From NCBI RefSeq assembly GCF_015679265.1, contig NZ_CP064942.1, positions 1,830,001 through 1,894,000 on the forward strand: a DNA stretch of 64,000 nt. Direction: 5' to 3'. The position numbers and the translations under genes are program-made. Under the pieces are notes generated by a model. That model made no database searches, was not told where the DNA came from, and worked only from the letters and a program-made list of their open reading frames with translations. The first letter of the stretch is position 1; every line of letters begins with the position of its first letter. The stretch comes from Pontivivens ytuae. Lineage in GTDB: Bacteria; Pseudomonadota; Alphaproteobacteria; Rhodobacterales; Rhodobacteraceae. Of this stretch, positions 7,747 through 16,592 are shown in pieces.

Positions 7747-9894
7747 TCACTCTACGTAGTAAGCGCTCGCATAGCCCTTGTAGGCGCCCGGCCGCTTCCC
7801 GTCGTCGATGCTGTTGAGCACGGTGAAGACGGGCGTCAGCGGGTTGCGCACGTCGTCGAGCATCGAGAGCGTCTGGCGCACGTCCTGCTGACGCGTCTCG
7901 GCCCACTTCACCACGAGCACGATGGCGTTCGCGCGGTGGGCAAGATAGCGGCCATCGACCACAGGCAACATCGGCGGGGTGTCGAGGACGACCACGTCGT
8001 AGTGGCTGCGCACCGCCTCCATCAGGTCGGTGAAGCGCTGCGACATCAGGAGCTGATCCGTCGGTCGGCTCGACCGGCCGAGGGACGGGATGACCTCGAG
8101 ATCGGAGCGCGGGTCGAGGCCCATGATCCCTTCCAGATCGACGACCTCGCCGGGCTTCGCGGTCAGGAAGTCCAAAAGACCCGCCTGCTGCTCGAGCTGC
8201 AACCGCTCGGCCACCGAGGGTTTGCGCAGGTCGCAGTCGATCAGCACTGTGCGCTTGCCGGACAGGGCGTAGGTGCGGGCGAGCGCGAGCGACGTGGTCG
8301 TCTTGCCCTCCGCCGGCAGGGTCGAGGCGACCATGATGGTCAGCGGACCCTTGGCCGGCGTGGCGATCGGCGCGTTCACCGGCAGATCATCGGCCGCCTG
8401 ACGCGCCAGCGTCTGGTCGATCGAGGCACGGACCCGGCGGAACGCCTCCGCATAGCGGGAGAGGGGCGCGGACACGATCTGATCGGCCGGGTTCAGATCC
8501 TCGGCCAGCCGCGGGATGGTGGCGGGGACCGGAACGCCAAGCCCCTCCTCCGCCTGCGTGTCGCTGACGAAGCCGCCGATGTAGAACTCGCGCAGCAGGG
8601 CGAGGCCAACGCCGACGCTCAGCCCGCCGATCAGCGCCAGTGCGAGGGCGAGCTGCGTGTTGGGATAGGAGGGCCGCGAGGGCGGCAGCGCCGGGGAGAC
8701 GACGCGCGCATCTGCGACCTGCAGATCGGCCTGGGTCTCGAAATCGCGCAGGCGCGAGAGGAGCGTCTGATATTGGGTGCGCGCCAGCGTGCCCCGCTGC
8801 TGGATCGAGAAGATCTGGGTCAGCAGCTCCGGCGGCAGGTCGGCGGTCAGCACGTTCTGGCGCAGTTCGCTCTGGTAGGCGCCTGCCTGGGTTTCGAGCT
8901 GGGCGAGCTCACCGCGCAGATCCTCGATCGCGGTGTCGGCCTCGCGGGCCAGACGGTTCTCCAGTGCCTCCAGCTCAGCGCGCAGGTTCACCGACTGCTC
9001 GGTGGTGGCCTCGGCCAGATCCTCGTTCAGTTCCGCCCGCTGGGCCGCGAGCTGGACGAGAGTTTCGTTCTGGAGCCGGTCGGCGAGGGCCGCCCAGTTG
9101 CCGAGCTCCCGCGTGCGGCTCGCCTCGTTGGCGAGGACGCGGGTGCGGGTGGACTCGGTCTCGACCGCTTCGAGCTGACGGCGCAGGTCGGCGAGATCGC
9201 TCCGCCCCGTCTCCTCCGCAATCCGGTCGAAGTTCGTGTCGATGAAGGCGTCGAAGGCGAGCTCCGCCTCGACCAGTTCGGCGTCCGCAGCGGCGATCCG
9301 CGCTTGAATGACGTCACGCGCGGCGAGGGCCGTGCCGACCTTCGCCTGCACCTGTCCCGCGATATACGTGTCGACGGTGAGGTTGGCGAGCTCCGCCGCG
9401 CGAACCGGATCGGTGGAGGTATAAGAGACCTGCAGTAGGTAGGTCGCGCCGCGGCGGCTGACCTGCAGACCATTGCGGAAGCGGTTGAGGACGCCGTTCA
9501 GAACGTCAGCGCCAGATGGCTCGCTGGTCTCCGCAAAGCCGAGGAACGCCTCGAGCCGCTGCCAGGTCGACAGCCGGACGCCGAAGTCGCTGGAGCCGAT
9601 CAGGTCCGCCGCCTCAACCACGGCGAGCGCGGTGGCGTTCGAGCGCAGGATCTCCAGCTCCGACGCGATGCGGGCATTGTCGCTGGCAGGCGAAGTCCGC
9701 GCCTCGGTCGGTTCGAGAAGGTTGGTGCCCGCGGGATCGATCACCAGCAGGCTCGACGCGGTGTAGCGGGGTGTCAGCGAGAAGAGCCAGAGCGCCGTGA
9801 GGCCGAGCACCAAGAGCGTCGTGTAGATCACGATCCGGCTCTGACGGCGCAGGATTCCGATCACCGCCGAGATGTCCAACCCGTTTTCGCCCAT
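7747..9894 (-). CDS. Wzc/ExoP-type polysaccharide co-polymerase and BY-kinase
   Basis: The 715-residue protein has an N-terminal Wzz chain-length domain between two membrane segments (about residues 20-40 and 415-440), a long periplasmic coiled coil, and a cytoplasmic tyrosine kinase domain. The kinase has Walker A ASTLPAEGKTTT (about residue 525), Walker A' VLIDCDLRKPS and Walker B VVVLDTPPM. The C-terminus YKGYASAYYVE gives a short tyrosine cluster for autophosphorylation. The ATG at 9894 has GAGG seven bases upstream and is preferred to a GTG at 9930. It controls export and chain length of an exopolysaccharide or capsule, and lies downstream of a phosphatase and a polymerase/ligase gene. 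Confidence 0.92.
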   Translation of the reverse strand: MGENGLDISAVIGILRRQSRIVIYTTLLVLGLTALWLFSLTPRYTASSLLVIDPAGTNLLEPTEARTSPASDNARIASELEILRSNATALAVVEAADLIGSSDFGVRLSTWQRLEAFLGFAETSEPSGADVLNGVLNRFRNGLQVSRRGATYLLQVSYTSTDPVRAAELANLTVDTYIAGQVQAKVGTALAARDVIQARIAAADAELVEAELAFDAFIDTNFDRIAEETGRSDLADLRRQLEAVETESTRTRVLANEASRTRELGNWAALADRLQNETLVQLAAQRAELNEDLAEATTEQSVNLRAELEALENRLAREADTAIEDLRGELAQLETQAGAYQSELRQNVLTADLPPELLTQIFSIQQRGTLARTQYQTLLSRLRDFETQADLQVADARVVSPALPPSRPSYPNTQLALALALIGGLSVGVGLALLREFYIGGFVSDTQAEEGLGVPVPATIPRLAEDLNPADQIVSAPLSRYAEAFRRVRASIDQTLARQAADDLPVNAPIATPAKGPLTIMVASTLPAEGKTTTSLALARTYALSGKRTVLIDCDLRKPSVAERLQLEQQAGLLDFLTAKPGEVVDLEGIMGLDPRSDLEVIPSLGRSSRPTDQLLMSQRFTDLMEAVRSHYDVVVLDTPPMLPVVDGRYLAHRANAIVLVVKWAETRQQDVRQTLSMLDDVRNPLTPVFTVLNSIDDGKRPGAYKGYASAYYVE

Positions 9895-9922
9895 ATCCGA
9901 CCTCAAGCGTCCTTCGTCTTCA

Positions 9923-10696
9923 CTACACACCCGTCGCCGCGGCGACCTGCAGGATGGCGGGGGGCATCCCCTCCTCGACCCGAACGGCAGTCAGCGGGCC
10001 GCCATATCCGGCGCCCGTGTCGATCCCGATCCGATTGGCGCGCAGCTCCGGCTCCGCCGCGGGGGTGTGTCCATGCACCACCACGCGGGACAGCGGGCCG
10101 TCGTGATCGAGGAAACCATCCCTGATCCAGAGCAGCGTTTCCCGATCCTGCCTCTCGACGGGAACCGCCGGATCGATCCCCGCATGCACGAACAGGTATC
10201 CGGGGGTCGTCGCGCCCAGCGGCATCGCCTTCAAAAAGGCGCGGTGCGCGTCGGGGATCAGCGTTTCGACCGCGGCGCGCAGGCGATGGGGCGGGCCGTC
10301 GAGTGCATGGGTGTAGATGCCGTAGGAGGCGAGCGTTTCCATTCCGCCGACGCTCAGCCAGCCATCACGGCTCGAGGGATTGGCGAGGAAGCGCACGAAC
10401 ATCGCCTCGTGATTGCCGGTCAGACAGGTGCGCATCATCCAGGATTGCGGCGTGAGTACATGGTCCAGAACGGCGGAACTGTCGGCCCCGCGGTCCACGA
10501 GATCTCCGATGAGGACGATACGAGCCGTCTCTTCGCCCCGCGCAGTCATGTCCTCGTGGATCTTCTGTTCGAGCGCGCGCAGCAGACCGACATGCCCGTG
10601 AACATCGCCGATGGCGTAGACCGGCCCGGGGCCGAGATCCTCGTATGGCGTCGGCTCTCCTTGAGGCATCGGGCGACGGAAGAAGCGGCGGATCAT
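9923..10696 (-). CDS. PPP-family metallophosphatase
   Basis: A 257-residue calcineurin-like phosphatase with GDVHG at 30-34, GDLVDRG at 64-70, GNHE at 94-97, a later VHAG and a final VHGH. These supply the two-metal site of PPP-family protein phosphatases and ApaH-like hydrolases. The length fits bacterial PrpA-type protein phosphatases. The start overlaps the upstream polymerase gene (ATGA) and the stop lies 28 bp before the BY-kinase start. A role reversing kinase-dependent phosphorylation in polysaccharide export is inferred from context only. Confidence 0.88.
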   Translation of the reverse strand: MIRRFFRRPMPQGEPTPYEDLGPGPVYAIGDVHGHVGLLRALEQKIHEDMTARGEETARIVLIGDLVDRGADSSAVLDHVLTPQSWMMRTCLTGNHEAMFVRFLANPSSRDGWLSVGGMETLASYGIYTHALDGPPHRLRAAVETLIPDAHRAFLKAMPLGATTPGYLFVHAGIDPAVPVERQDRETLLWIRDGFLDHDGPLSRVVVHGHTPAAEPELRANRIGIDTGAGYGGPLTAVRVEEGMPPAILQVAAATGV

Positions 10697-12072
10697 GTGC
10701 GCCTCCGCCGAGGCCGGCGCGCGAGTGCAATGCCGAGGAAGGCGATGAAGAGCCAGGCATTTGCCTGCATCTCCAGGCTGAAATCGACGATCGAATGCAG
10801 GGCGCCGGTCACGATCACACCGATGCCGATCGCGGGCAGCACCTTCACCTCGTCCCGGCGCAATGCCTTGATGCAGCCGTAAAGGGCGAGCGCGACGAGC
10901 AGGAGCGGGATCGAGCCGAAGATCAACCCCGTCTCCGACCAGTGGGCGAGGTAGGTGGAGTGCGCCCGCTCCCAGTTCTTGTCGAGGCTCACCGGCACGT
11001 CGCGAAAGGCGCGAAAGGCGAGCTCGAACGTATCACCGCCCCAACCGGTCCACGGTCGAGCTGCGATCAGGCCCAGGATTTGCTCGTAGAGTGCGAGGCG
11101 GATGTCAGCGGATTCGTCGACGTTGTCCATTCGCTCGACCACTCCTCCGCCGTAGAGCCGGAGCAGCATGGCTAGCGCCAATAGCCCGCCGAGTGCTGCG
11201 ACGACAACGGCCTTGCGGCTGACTTGGGGCCGGGTCAAGGCGAAGAGCCCCACGGTGACGGTGCCCCCGGCGAGGCCGGCGAAGACACCCATCCGCGAGT
11301 TTGTGGCAAAGAGCGCCGCCAGCAGCAGCACGGTCGCCAGAGCGACGAGGTAACTCCTCAGCATCTCCGCGCTCAGGAGGTCCGGCCGCTTGCCCCCGCC
11401 CCCGCCGAGCAGACGCTCCAACGACAGGCCGACCCCCGCGACGAAGCCCATGGCGAGGAACGTGGCGAAAGAGTTGCGGTTGACGAACGGCCCGGTCATT
11501 GAGCCCTCGTAGGCCCATTTCTCGAACAACAGCACGCTGTCGCCGAGCTGGACAAGGGCGACGGCGCCATAGGCAGCCCACGCTACGATGGCGAGGAACA
11601 AGGCCGTCGCCATCACGCGCGCCCGCTCCTGATGGGCGGCGGCCTGCAGTAACAGGAAGAACAGGAGACCGTAGCCCGCAACCCGCATCGCCGCGAGCAT
11701 CGTCGCACCCGGTGCGATGCTGATCGTGTCGTGCGCGACCGTGATGCCGGAGGGCAGCGTGGTCTCGAACGATCCGAAGACCGCACCCAGCGGAACGATC
11801 TGGAGCACGAGCCAGCCGAGATAGGCGAGGCCCAACGCCGCGGGAATGCGGAACGACCCCACCGGGTTGCGCAGGGCGCTGCCGCGCGCGGCCAGCGCAC
11901 CGAAATAGACCGCGCCGACCAGGCCGATCAGTAGCGCGCCCAGCGCCCAGAACACCGGACGGTTGGAGCCGAGCGGCAGCGGCGCCAGGATCACCAGCGC
12001 CATCAACGCGACGGCGAGGGTGCGGTTGGGGCGGGATCTGCGTGCTCCGACGACAGAGGTTGCGACCGTCAT
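10693..12072 (-). CDS. O-antigen ligase / polymerase family membrane protein
   Basis: A 459-residue protein with about ten to twelve hydrophobic helices and one larger polar loop (about residues 325-385) holding the motif TGWGGDTFELAFRAF and a HSTYLAHWSETG segment, as in Wzy/WaaL-type enzymes. These polymerise or ligate undecaprenyl-linked glycans on the periplasmic face. The ATG at 12072 overlaps the stop of the upstream gene and precedes the first helix; in-frame codons further upstream look non-coding. It is likely the polymerase for the Wzc-coupled polysaccharide. Confidence 0.88.
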   Translation of the reverse strand: MTVATSVVGARRSRPNRTLAVALMALVILAPLPLGSNRPVFWALGALLIGLVGAVYFGALAARGSALRNPVGSFRIPAALGLAYLGWLVLQIVPLGAVFGSFETTLPSGITVAHDTISIAPGATMLAAMRVAGYGLLFFLLLQAAAHQERARVMATALFLAIVAWAAYGAVALVQLGDSVLLFEKWAYEGSMTGPFVNRNSFATFLAMGFVAGVGLSLERLLGGGGGKRPDLLSAEMLRSYLVALATVLLLAALFATNSRMGVFAGLAGGTVTVGLFALTRPQVSRKAVVVAALGGLLALAMLLRLYGGGVVERMDNVDESADIRLALYEQILGLIAARPWTGWGGDTFELAFRAFRDVPVSLDKNWERAHSTYLAHWSETGLIFGSIPLLLVALALYGCIKALRRDEVKVLPAIGIGVIVTGALHSIVDFSLEMQANAWLFIAFLGIALARRPRRRRT

Positions 12073-12743
12073 GAGCGGCCCCGCGCGGCGCGGCTTTGCC
12101 GCTGAACATTGCGTAGAAAGCGGATCTGATCGTCCTGCGGCAGTGTCTCGACAAGAGCGACGAGACGCTCGCGAAACTCTGGCTCGCTCACATAGCGGTG
12201 GGCGAGTGACCAAGCACCGCGGGGGGTTTGCGCCACGACCAGCAGATCTGCTTCATGACCTGCGCGGGCTTCACCGTCCATCCAGCCAAGCATCTGCTCT
12301 CCGATTCTGACCCGGCGCGACGCGATCCACAGCTCGCCCGGCGCGACCGCGCGCGATTGGCCGAGGGCGGCGAACATCGCATCGGCGCGGCCGCTCTGAA
12401 ATGCGACATCACCGATCGCGAGCCAGGCAAAGCCGTCCATGGGGTTCCGCACGAGGATCCGGCGCGCGGTGCGATCGCACTCCCGCAGCAGGGCAAGGCG
12501 TGCATCGGGGCCGCGGCTCCAGGAGCCGTCGTGGGCGAGCGTCGTCTCGCAGAGGTTCAGGATCCGCTTTCGGGCATCTAAGGACAAGCCGACCGGCAAG
12601 GAACCGGACAGGATCGCATCCATGCGGGTCGGCTGCGAATGCCCGATGCTAAAGACCGGGCGCAGCTCCAGGTGCAGCGCAGGCAGTGCCGCAAGCATGA
12701 GCGCAACACTCAGCACCAATGGAAAAAGCGGTGGTCTCTTCAC
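12069..12743 (-). CDS. Unknown membrane-anchored protein of polysaccharide operon
   Basis: I do not recognise this 224-residue protein. It has one N-terminal hydrophobic helix (about residues 7-25) and a helical soluble part with repeated Ala/Leu/Arg patterns, including FAWLAIGDVAFQSGRADAM, which resembles a TPR-like helix pair. It is probably anchored in the inner membrane with its bulk in the periplasm. It is the first gene of the unit leading into the polymerase, phosphatase and BY-kinase genes and overlaps the polymerase start by four bases, so an accessory role in assembly is plausible. Confidence 0.7.
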   Translation of the reverse strand: MKRPPLFPLVLSVALMLAALPALHLELRPVFSIGHSQPTRMDAILSGSLPVGLSLDARKRILNLCETTLAHDGSWSRGPDARLALLRECDRTARRILVRNPMDGFAWLAIGDVAFQSGRADAMFAALGQSRAVAPGELWIASRRVRIGEQMLGWMDGEARAGHEADLLVVAQTPRGAWSLAHRYVSEPEFRERLVALVETLPQDDQIRFLRNVQRQSRAARGRS

Positions 12744-12820
12744 TGCGGGAGCCTTCTGCGTCCGTGCGTCGCGAAGGATATTGTCCCGAATATGATGAAG
12801 AAGGAGTTACCACGATCCCG

Positions 12821-13147
12821 TCAGTGCGGCGATCCGGCCAGCCGGTAGCGGCCGTTCTCCAGCACGTCGAACATCTCGCCGATATCAGGATGCTCCACCG
12901 GTTCGCCGGTCTCGTCGGGCAGGAGATTCTGCTCGGAGACATAGGCGACGTAGTAGCTCGTCTCGTTCTCGGCGAAGAGATGGTAGAAGGGCTGATCCTT
13001 GCGCGGACGATGATCCTTCGGGATCGCCTCCCACCACTCGTCGGTATTCGCGAACTCCGGGTCCACGTCGAAAATCACACCGCGAAAGGGGTGGATGCGG
13101 TGCCGCACCACCTGCCCGATCGCAAACTTAGCCCGTACTTCAGTCAT
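12821..13147 (-). CDS. hspQ: Heat shock protein HspQ
   Basis: This 108-residue protein matches the HspQ/YccV domain over its length: KFAIGQVVRHRIHPFRGVIFDVDPEF at the N-terminus (pattern cited in part), then KDQPFYHLF and YVSEQNLLPD. In enterobacteria HspQ modulates Lon protease specificity and is heat induced. The ATG at 13147 is preferred to one seven codons upstream because family members begin close to the first strand. It is monocistronic and divergent from the transglycosylase gene. Confidence 0.93.
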   Translation of the reverse strand: MTEVRAKFAIGQVVRHRIHPFRGVIFDVDPEFANTDEWWEAIPKDHRPRKDQPFYHLFAENETSYYVAYVSEQNLLPDETGEPVEHPDIGEMFDVLENGRYRLAGSPH

Positions 13148-13269
13148 CCCACGCGCCCCCCGGCTCATTCAACCGTCTCTAGAAGAGGGTCCGGGCGGAG
13201 TCCAGTCACCGACCCGCGGTCCGATTTTACCTGCCTGCAAGCGTGCAACATGCTATGTCTAGCTACAGA

Positions 13270-13286
13270 GGCCCGATCAACGGGCC
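13270..13286 (+). other. Leader hairpin upstream of transglycosylase lipoprotein
   Basis: GGCCCG at 13270-13275 pairs with CGGGCC at 13281-13286 around a 5-nt loop, 37 bp before the ATG. It has no T-tract. Its function is unknown. Confidence 0.35.
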
Positions 13287-13322
13287 CGATCGAGCAGTTT
13301 GGACAGTAGACAGGTTAATTCG

Positions 13323-13913
13323 ATGTTGAGAACGCATGTGCTGCGGGCCGCCGCGCTGGGCGGCGCCCTCCTGCTGAGCGCCTGTGGGGGTGGGCGTGAG
13401 GAAGTCGCTTCGGTGCCACCGGACGACGCACCGCCCAACACCATGAACATCTGCGCCATCTTCGCGGACAAGCCGCATTGGCGCACGCATATGGAAGAGG
13501 CCTCCGCCCGCTGGGGCACCCCGGTCGAGGTCATGATGGGCATCATGTGGCGCGAGAGCCGGTTCCGCCAGCACGCCTCGCCCGGCACGTCCTCGGCCTA
13601 CGGCTACGCGCAGGCGATCAACGGGACGTGGGACTGGTATCGCCAGGACACCGGGCGGCACTGGGCACGGCGGGACAACTTCGCGGACGCCGCCGATTTC
13701 GTGGGCTGGTACACGCAGCTCACCTCCCGCAAGAACGGGCTCTCACCGGCCGACAGCTTCGCGCAGTACCTCGCCTATCACGAGGGGCACAGCGGGTTTG
13801 CCAAGGGATCTTATTGGGAAAAGGAGTTCCTGCTCAATGCCGCGCAGGAGGTCCAGACCATGACCATGGTCTACCGCACCCAGCTCGCGGCATGTCCGGG
13901 TGCCTATACCTGA
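13323..13913 (+). CDS. Transglycosylase SLT-domain lipoprotein
   Basis: The 196-residue protein starts with a lipoprotein signal peptide ending LLLSAC, so Cys21 is the likely lipidation site. The domain shows a lysozyme-like pattern: MWRESRFRQHASP with the catalytic Glu at about residue 77, then SSAYGYAQAINGTWDWY, and a C-terminal YHEGHSGF. It should cleave peptidoglycan glycan strands from the outer membrane side. A small hairpin (13270-13286) lies in the leader. Confidence 0.88.
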   Translation: MLRTHVLRAAALGGALLLSACGGGREEVASVPPDDAPPNTMNICAIFADKPHWRTHMEEASARWGTPVEVMMGIMWRESRFRQHASPGTSSAYGYAQAINGTWDWYRQDTGRHWARRDNFADAADFVGWYTQLTSRKNGLSPADSFAQYLAYHEGHSGFAKGSYWEKEFLLNAAQEVQTMTMVYRTQLAACPGAYT

Positions 13914-13972
13914 TCCGTTGACAATCGGCCTCCGCATTCCTTTCTGATGCGGAGGCGGAAACGGAGGCAGGC

Positions 13973-14878
13973 ATGGATCGGTTGGCGGAAATGGAGGCCT
14001 TCATCGCGGTCGTCGATCAGGGCGGCTTCACCGATGCGGCGCGCAAGCTGAGCATTTCGAAGAGCGCGATCTCCAAGCATGTCTCCTCGCTGGAGGCCCG
14101 GCTGGGCGCACGGCTGCTGAACCGGACGACCCGCCGCGTGAGCCCGACGGAGATCGGGCTTGCCTATTATGACAAGGCGACCCGCGTGATATCGGAGGCG
14201 AGCGACGCGGACGCGATGGTCACCTCGATGCAGTCGGAGCCGCGCGGTGAGCTGCGCCTGTCGGTTCCGGTGGGCTTCGGGACGACGCATGTCTCAGCCG
14301 CCGTGGCCGATTTCCTCTGCCAGTACCCCGATGTCAGCGTGCACATGGTGATGGACGACCGGTTCGTGGAGCTGGTCTCCGAAGGGTTCGACCTGGCCAT
14401 CCGCATCGGCAACCTGCCCGACAGTTCGCTGCGCGCGCGGAAGCTGGGCGAGGCGACCAGCCTGCTGGTGGCCTCGCCCAACTATCTGCAGCGGGCCGGG
14501 ACGCCGACCTGCGTGGAGGATCTGAACGACCACGACCTGCTGCACTACTCCAACCTCGCCACTGGCAACTTCTGGCGGCTGCTGACGGAGAACGGGGTGG
14601 AGAAGCAGGTGCGCGCTGGAGGGAAGCTGACGGCGAACAATGGCGAAGCGCTGCTGCGTGCTGTGGAAGCGGGGCTCGGCATCTCCATGGTTCCGACCTT
14701 CATCCTGCGCGACTCGGTGGAGGCGGGCCGCACGGTCGAGATCCTGCCGAAGCTCCAGAAACCGCGCCTCGGCATCTACGCCGTATACCCGCCGGGTCGG
14801 TTCCCGCAGCCCAAGCTGCGCGCCTTCGTCGAGTACATGGCCTCCCACTTCAAGAAGCAGGGCGAGATCATCTGGTAG
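13973..14878 (+). CDS. LysR-family transcriptional regulator (CrgA/AaeR-like)
   Basis: A 301-residue LysR-type regulator. The winged helix spans residues 1-60 (FTDAARKLSISKSAISKHVS is the recognition region) and the periplasmic-binding-like effector domain follows from about residue 90. The NRTTRRVSPTEIG segment and the GVGTTHV-like start of the effector domain place it in the CrgA/DmlR-type branch. No obvious divergent partner is present: the upstream gene is a lipoprotein on the same strand, so its target is unknown. Confidence 0.9.
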   Translation: MDRLAEMEAFIAVVDQGGFTDAARKLSISKSAISKHVSSLEARLGARLLNRTTRRVSPTEIGLAYYDKATRVISEASDADAMVTSMQSEPRGELRLSVPVGFGTTHVSAAVADFLCQYPDVSVHMVMDDRFVELVSEGFDLAIRIGNLPDSSLRARKLGEATSLLVASPNYLQRAGTPTCVEDLNDHDLLHYSNLATGNFWRLLTENGVEKQVRAGGKLTANNGEALLRAVEAGLGISMVPTFILRDSVEAGRTVEILPKLQKPRLGIYAVYPPGRFPQPKLRAFVEYMASHFKKQGEIIW

Positions 14879-14881
14879 GCG

Positions 14882-15700
14882 CTACTCGAGCCCTCGGCTC
14901 TCCCGCGCGCGCATGGCGAACTCGATGACGAAGCCAATCGCGAAGGCTGCTAGCGTGAAGTAGATCGCGTACTCGATGCTGGTGTTGCGCGGGGTGTAGT
15001 TGATGAAGGCATGCCCCCGCGCCTGGTCGATAGAGTGGAACAGCGGGTTCCAGGAAAAAAACGGCAGCAGATCGGCCGGCAGCATGTTCGCCAGAAACAT
15101 CTTGCCGCTCGTGATCATCTGCGCCCGCCGATAGAACTGGTAGAGCATCGGAATGACGCCGGGCGCGAGCGGCGTGATCGACAGGAACAGAAGGCCGACT
15201 GCCAGCCCGCTCGCAAACGCGATGAAGAAGGGCAGGAGCATTCGTCCCGGGTCGTAGACCTCAAGGTGACCGCGGAACAGATAGGCACAGCCCATGATCA
15301 CGATCACCGACAGGATCAGAATGTAGAGCTGGTTGATGGCCGAGGTCAGGATGTTCAACAGCGTTGACGTCTTCGCGTAGAAGATCATGCCCGAACTGCC
15401 GTGCCCCGCCCCCTTCAGCGTCGTCACCGCCTGAATGTGAGCGAGATAGAGGAAGATCCCCGTCATCATGAAGAGTAGGAAGTCGCCGCGGATCAGGGCG
15501 GAGCGGCCGATGAACTCGTAGAGCACCCAGAAGATCGCGAACAGGAACAGCGGCCGGATGAGGGCGGAGACGAAGCCCAGCATGCTGCCGCCCGTCTCCG
15601 ACCGGAACTCGCGCACAATGGACACGTACATGGTGTCCATGAAGGCGAGCGACGATTCCCACATCGTCGTGTTGCGGTGGTATCGCTGAAACTCGGGCAT
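14882..15700 (-). CDS. KpsM/Wzm-type polysaccharide ABC exporter permease
   Basis: A 272-residue ABC-2-type permease with a cytoplasmic N-terminus (TMYVSIVREFRSETGG), six hydrophobic helices and the family-typical MITSGKMF and WNPLFHSIDQAR segments in the C-terminal half. Such subunits export capsule or O-polysaccharide across the inner membrane together with an ATPase of the KpsT/Wzt type. No ATPase gene is adjacent or elsewhere in the window. It converges on the LysR gene with 3 bp between stops, and is divergent from cysQ. Confidence 0.88.
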   Translation of the reverse strand: MPEFQRYHRNTTMWESSLAFMDTMYVSIVREFRSETGGSMLGFVSALIRPLFLFAIFWVLYEFIGRSALIRGDFLLFMMTGIFLYLAHIQAVTTLKGAGHGSSGMIFYAKTSTLLNILTSAINQLYILILSVIVIMGCAYLFRGHLEVYDPGRMLLPFFIAFASGLAVGLLFLSITPLAPGVIPMLYQFYRRAQMITSGKMFLANMLPADLLPFFSWNPLFHSIDQARGHAFINYTPRNTSIEYAIYFTLAAFAIGFVIEFAMRARESRGLE

Positions 15701-15803
15701 CCCCGCGTCTGTCCCCTCGGCGCTTGTCAGTTTGGTGGCTCTATCCCATACACCGTTCAGACGGGCCCTGTCGCCCCGCCTTATGCCGCAAGGATCGCAC
15801 CAT

Positions 15804-16592
15804 ATGGATTACGACGCCGTTACCGAGACCTTCCGACGCCTCGCACTGGAGGCGGGCGCGAAGATCATGGAGATCTACGGCAGCGACGATTTCGAGGTGC
15901 GCGCGAAGGGCGACGACAGCCCGGTGACGGCGGCAGACGAGGCGGCGGACGCGCTAATCTCCGCCGGGCTGCGCGCGGCGTTTCCGGAGATGGCGTTCGT
16001 GACCGAGGAGCAGGCGGCGACACATGAGCAGAGTGCCGCGACCTTCCTGATCGTCGACCCGCTCGACGGCACGAAGGAGTTCGTGCAGCGTCGCGGCGAG
16101 TTCACGGTGAACATTGCGCTGGTCGAGGACGGTGTGCCGGCCCGCGGCGTGGTCTATGCACCGGCGATCGGGCGACTCTTTTACACCGACGCCACCGGGC
16201 AGACGGTGGAGGAGGCGGCGCCGTTCGGGCCCGCGCCGGGCGCGACCACGCCGCTATCGGTGGCAGAGGCGAACGGCCCGCTGCGCGTCGTCGCCTCCAA
16301 GTCCCACCGGGATCAGGCCACTGACGACTATATCGGCAAGTACGACGTGGCCGAGCTGGTGAGCGCCGGGTCGTCTCTCAAGTTCTGCCTCGTCGCCGCA
16401 GGGGAGGCCGACCTATACCCCCGCCTCGGCCGAACGATGGAATGGGATACCGCTGCTGGTGACGCCGTGCTGCGCGGCGCGGGCGGCCGGATGGTCCGCT
16501 TCGAGGATCACGCAACCTTCGCCTATGGCAAGCCGAGGTTCGAGAACGGCCACTTCATCGCCTGCGGCCGTGGCGTGGAGCTGAAGGCGTGA
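15804..16592 (+). CDS. cysQ: 3'(2'),5'-bisphosphate nucleotidase CysQ
   Basis: The 262-residue protein has the Mg-dependent inositol-monophosphatase-like fold: SPVTAADEAAD (about 44-54), EEQAA, and the metal motif DPLDGTKEF (about 89-97), followed by WDTAAGDAVL near residue 218. CysQ hydrolyses 3'-phosphoadenosine 5'-phosphate, the by-product of PAPS-dependent sulfotransferases and of PAPS reduction. The stop overlaps the kdsB start. Location in a glycan cluster that ends in a sulfotransferase gene supports a link with polysaccharide sulfation, besides its general role. Confidence 0.92.
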   Translation: MDYDAVTETFRRLALEAGAKIMEIYGSDDFEVRAKGDDSPVTAADEAADALISAGLRAAFPEMAFVTEEQAATHEQSAATFLIVDPLDGTKEFVQRRGEFTVNIALVEDGVPARGVVYAPAIGRLFYTDATGQTVEEAAPFGPAPGATTPLSVAEANGPLRVVASKSHRDQATDDYIGKYDVAELVSAGSSLKFCLVAAGEADLYPRLGRTMEWDTAAGDAVLRGAGGRMVRFEDHATFAYGKPRFENGHFIACGRGVELKA

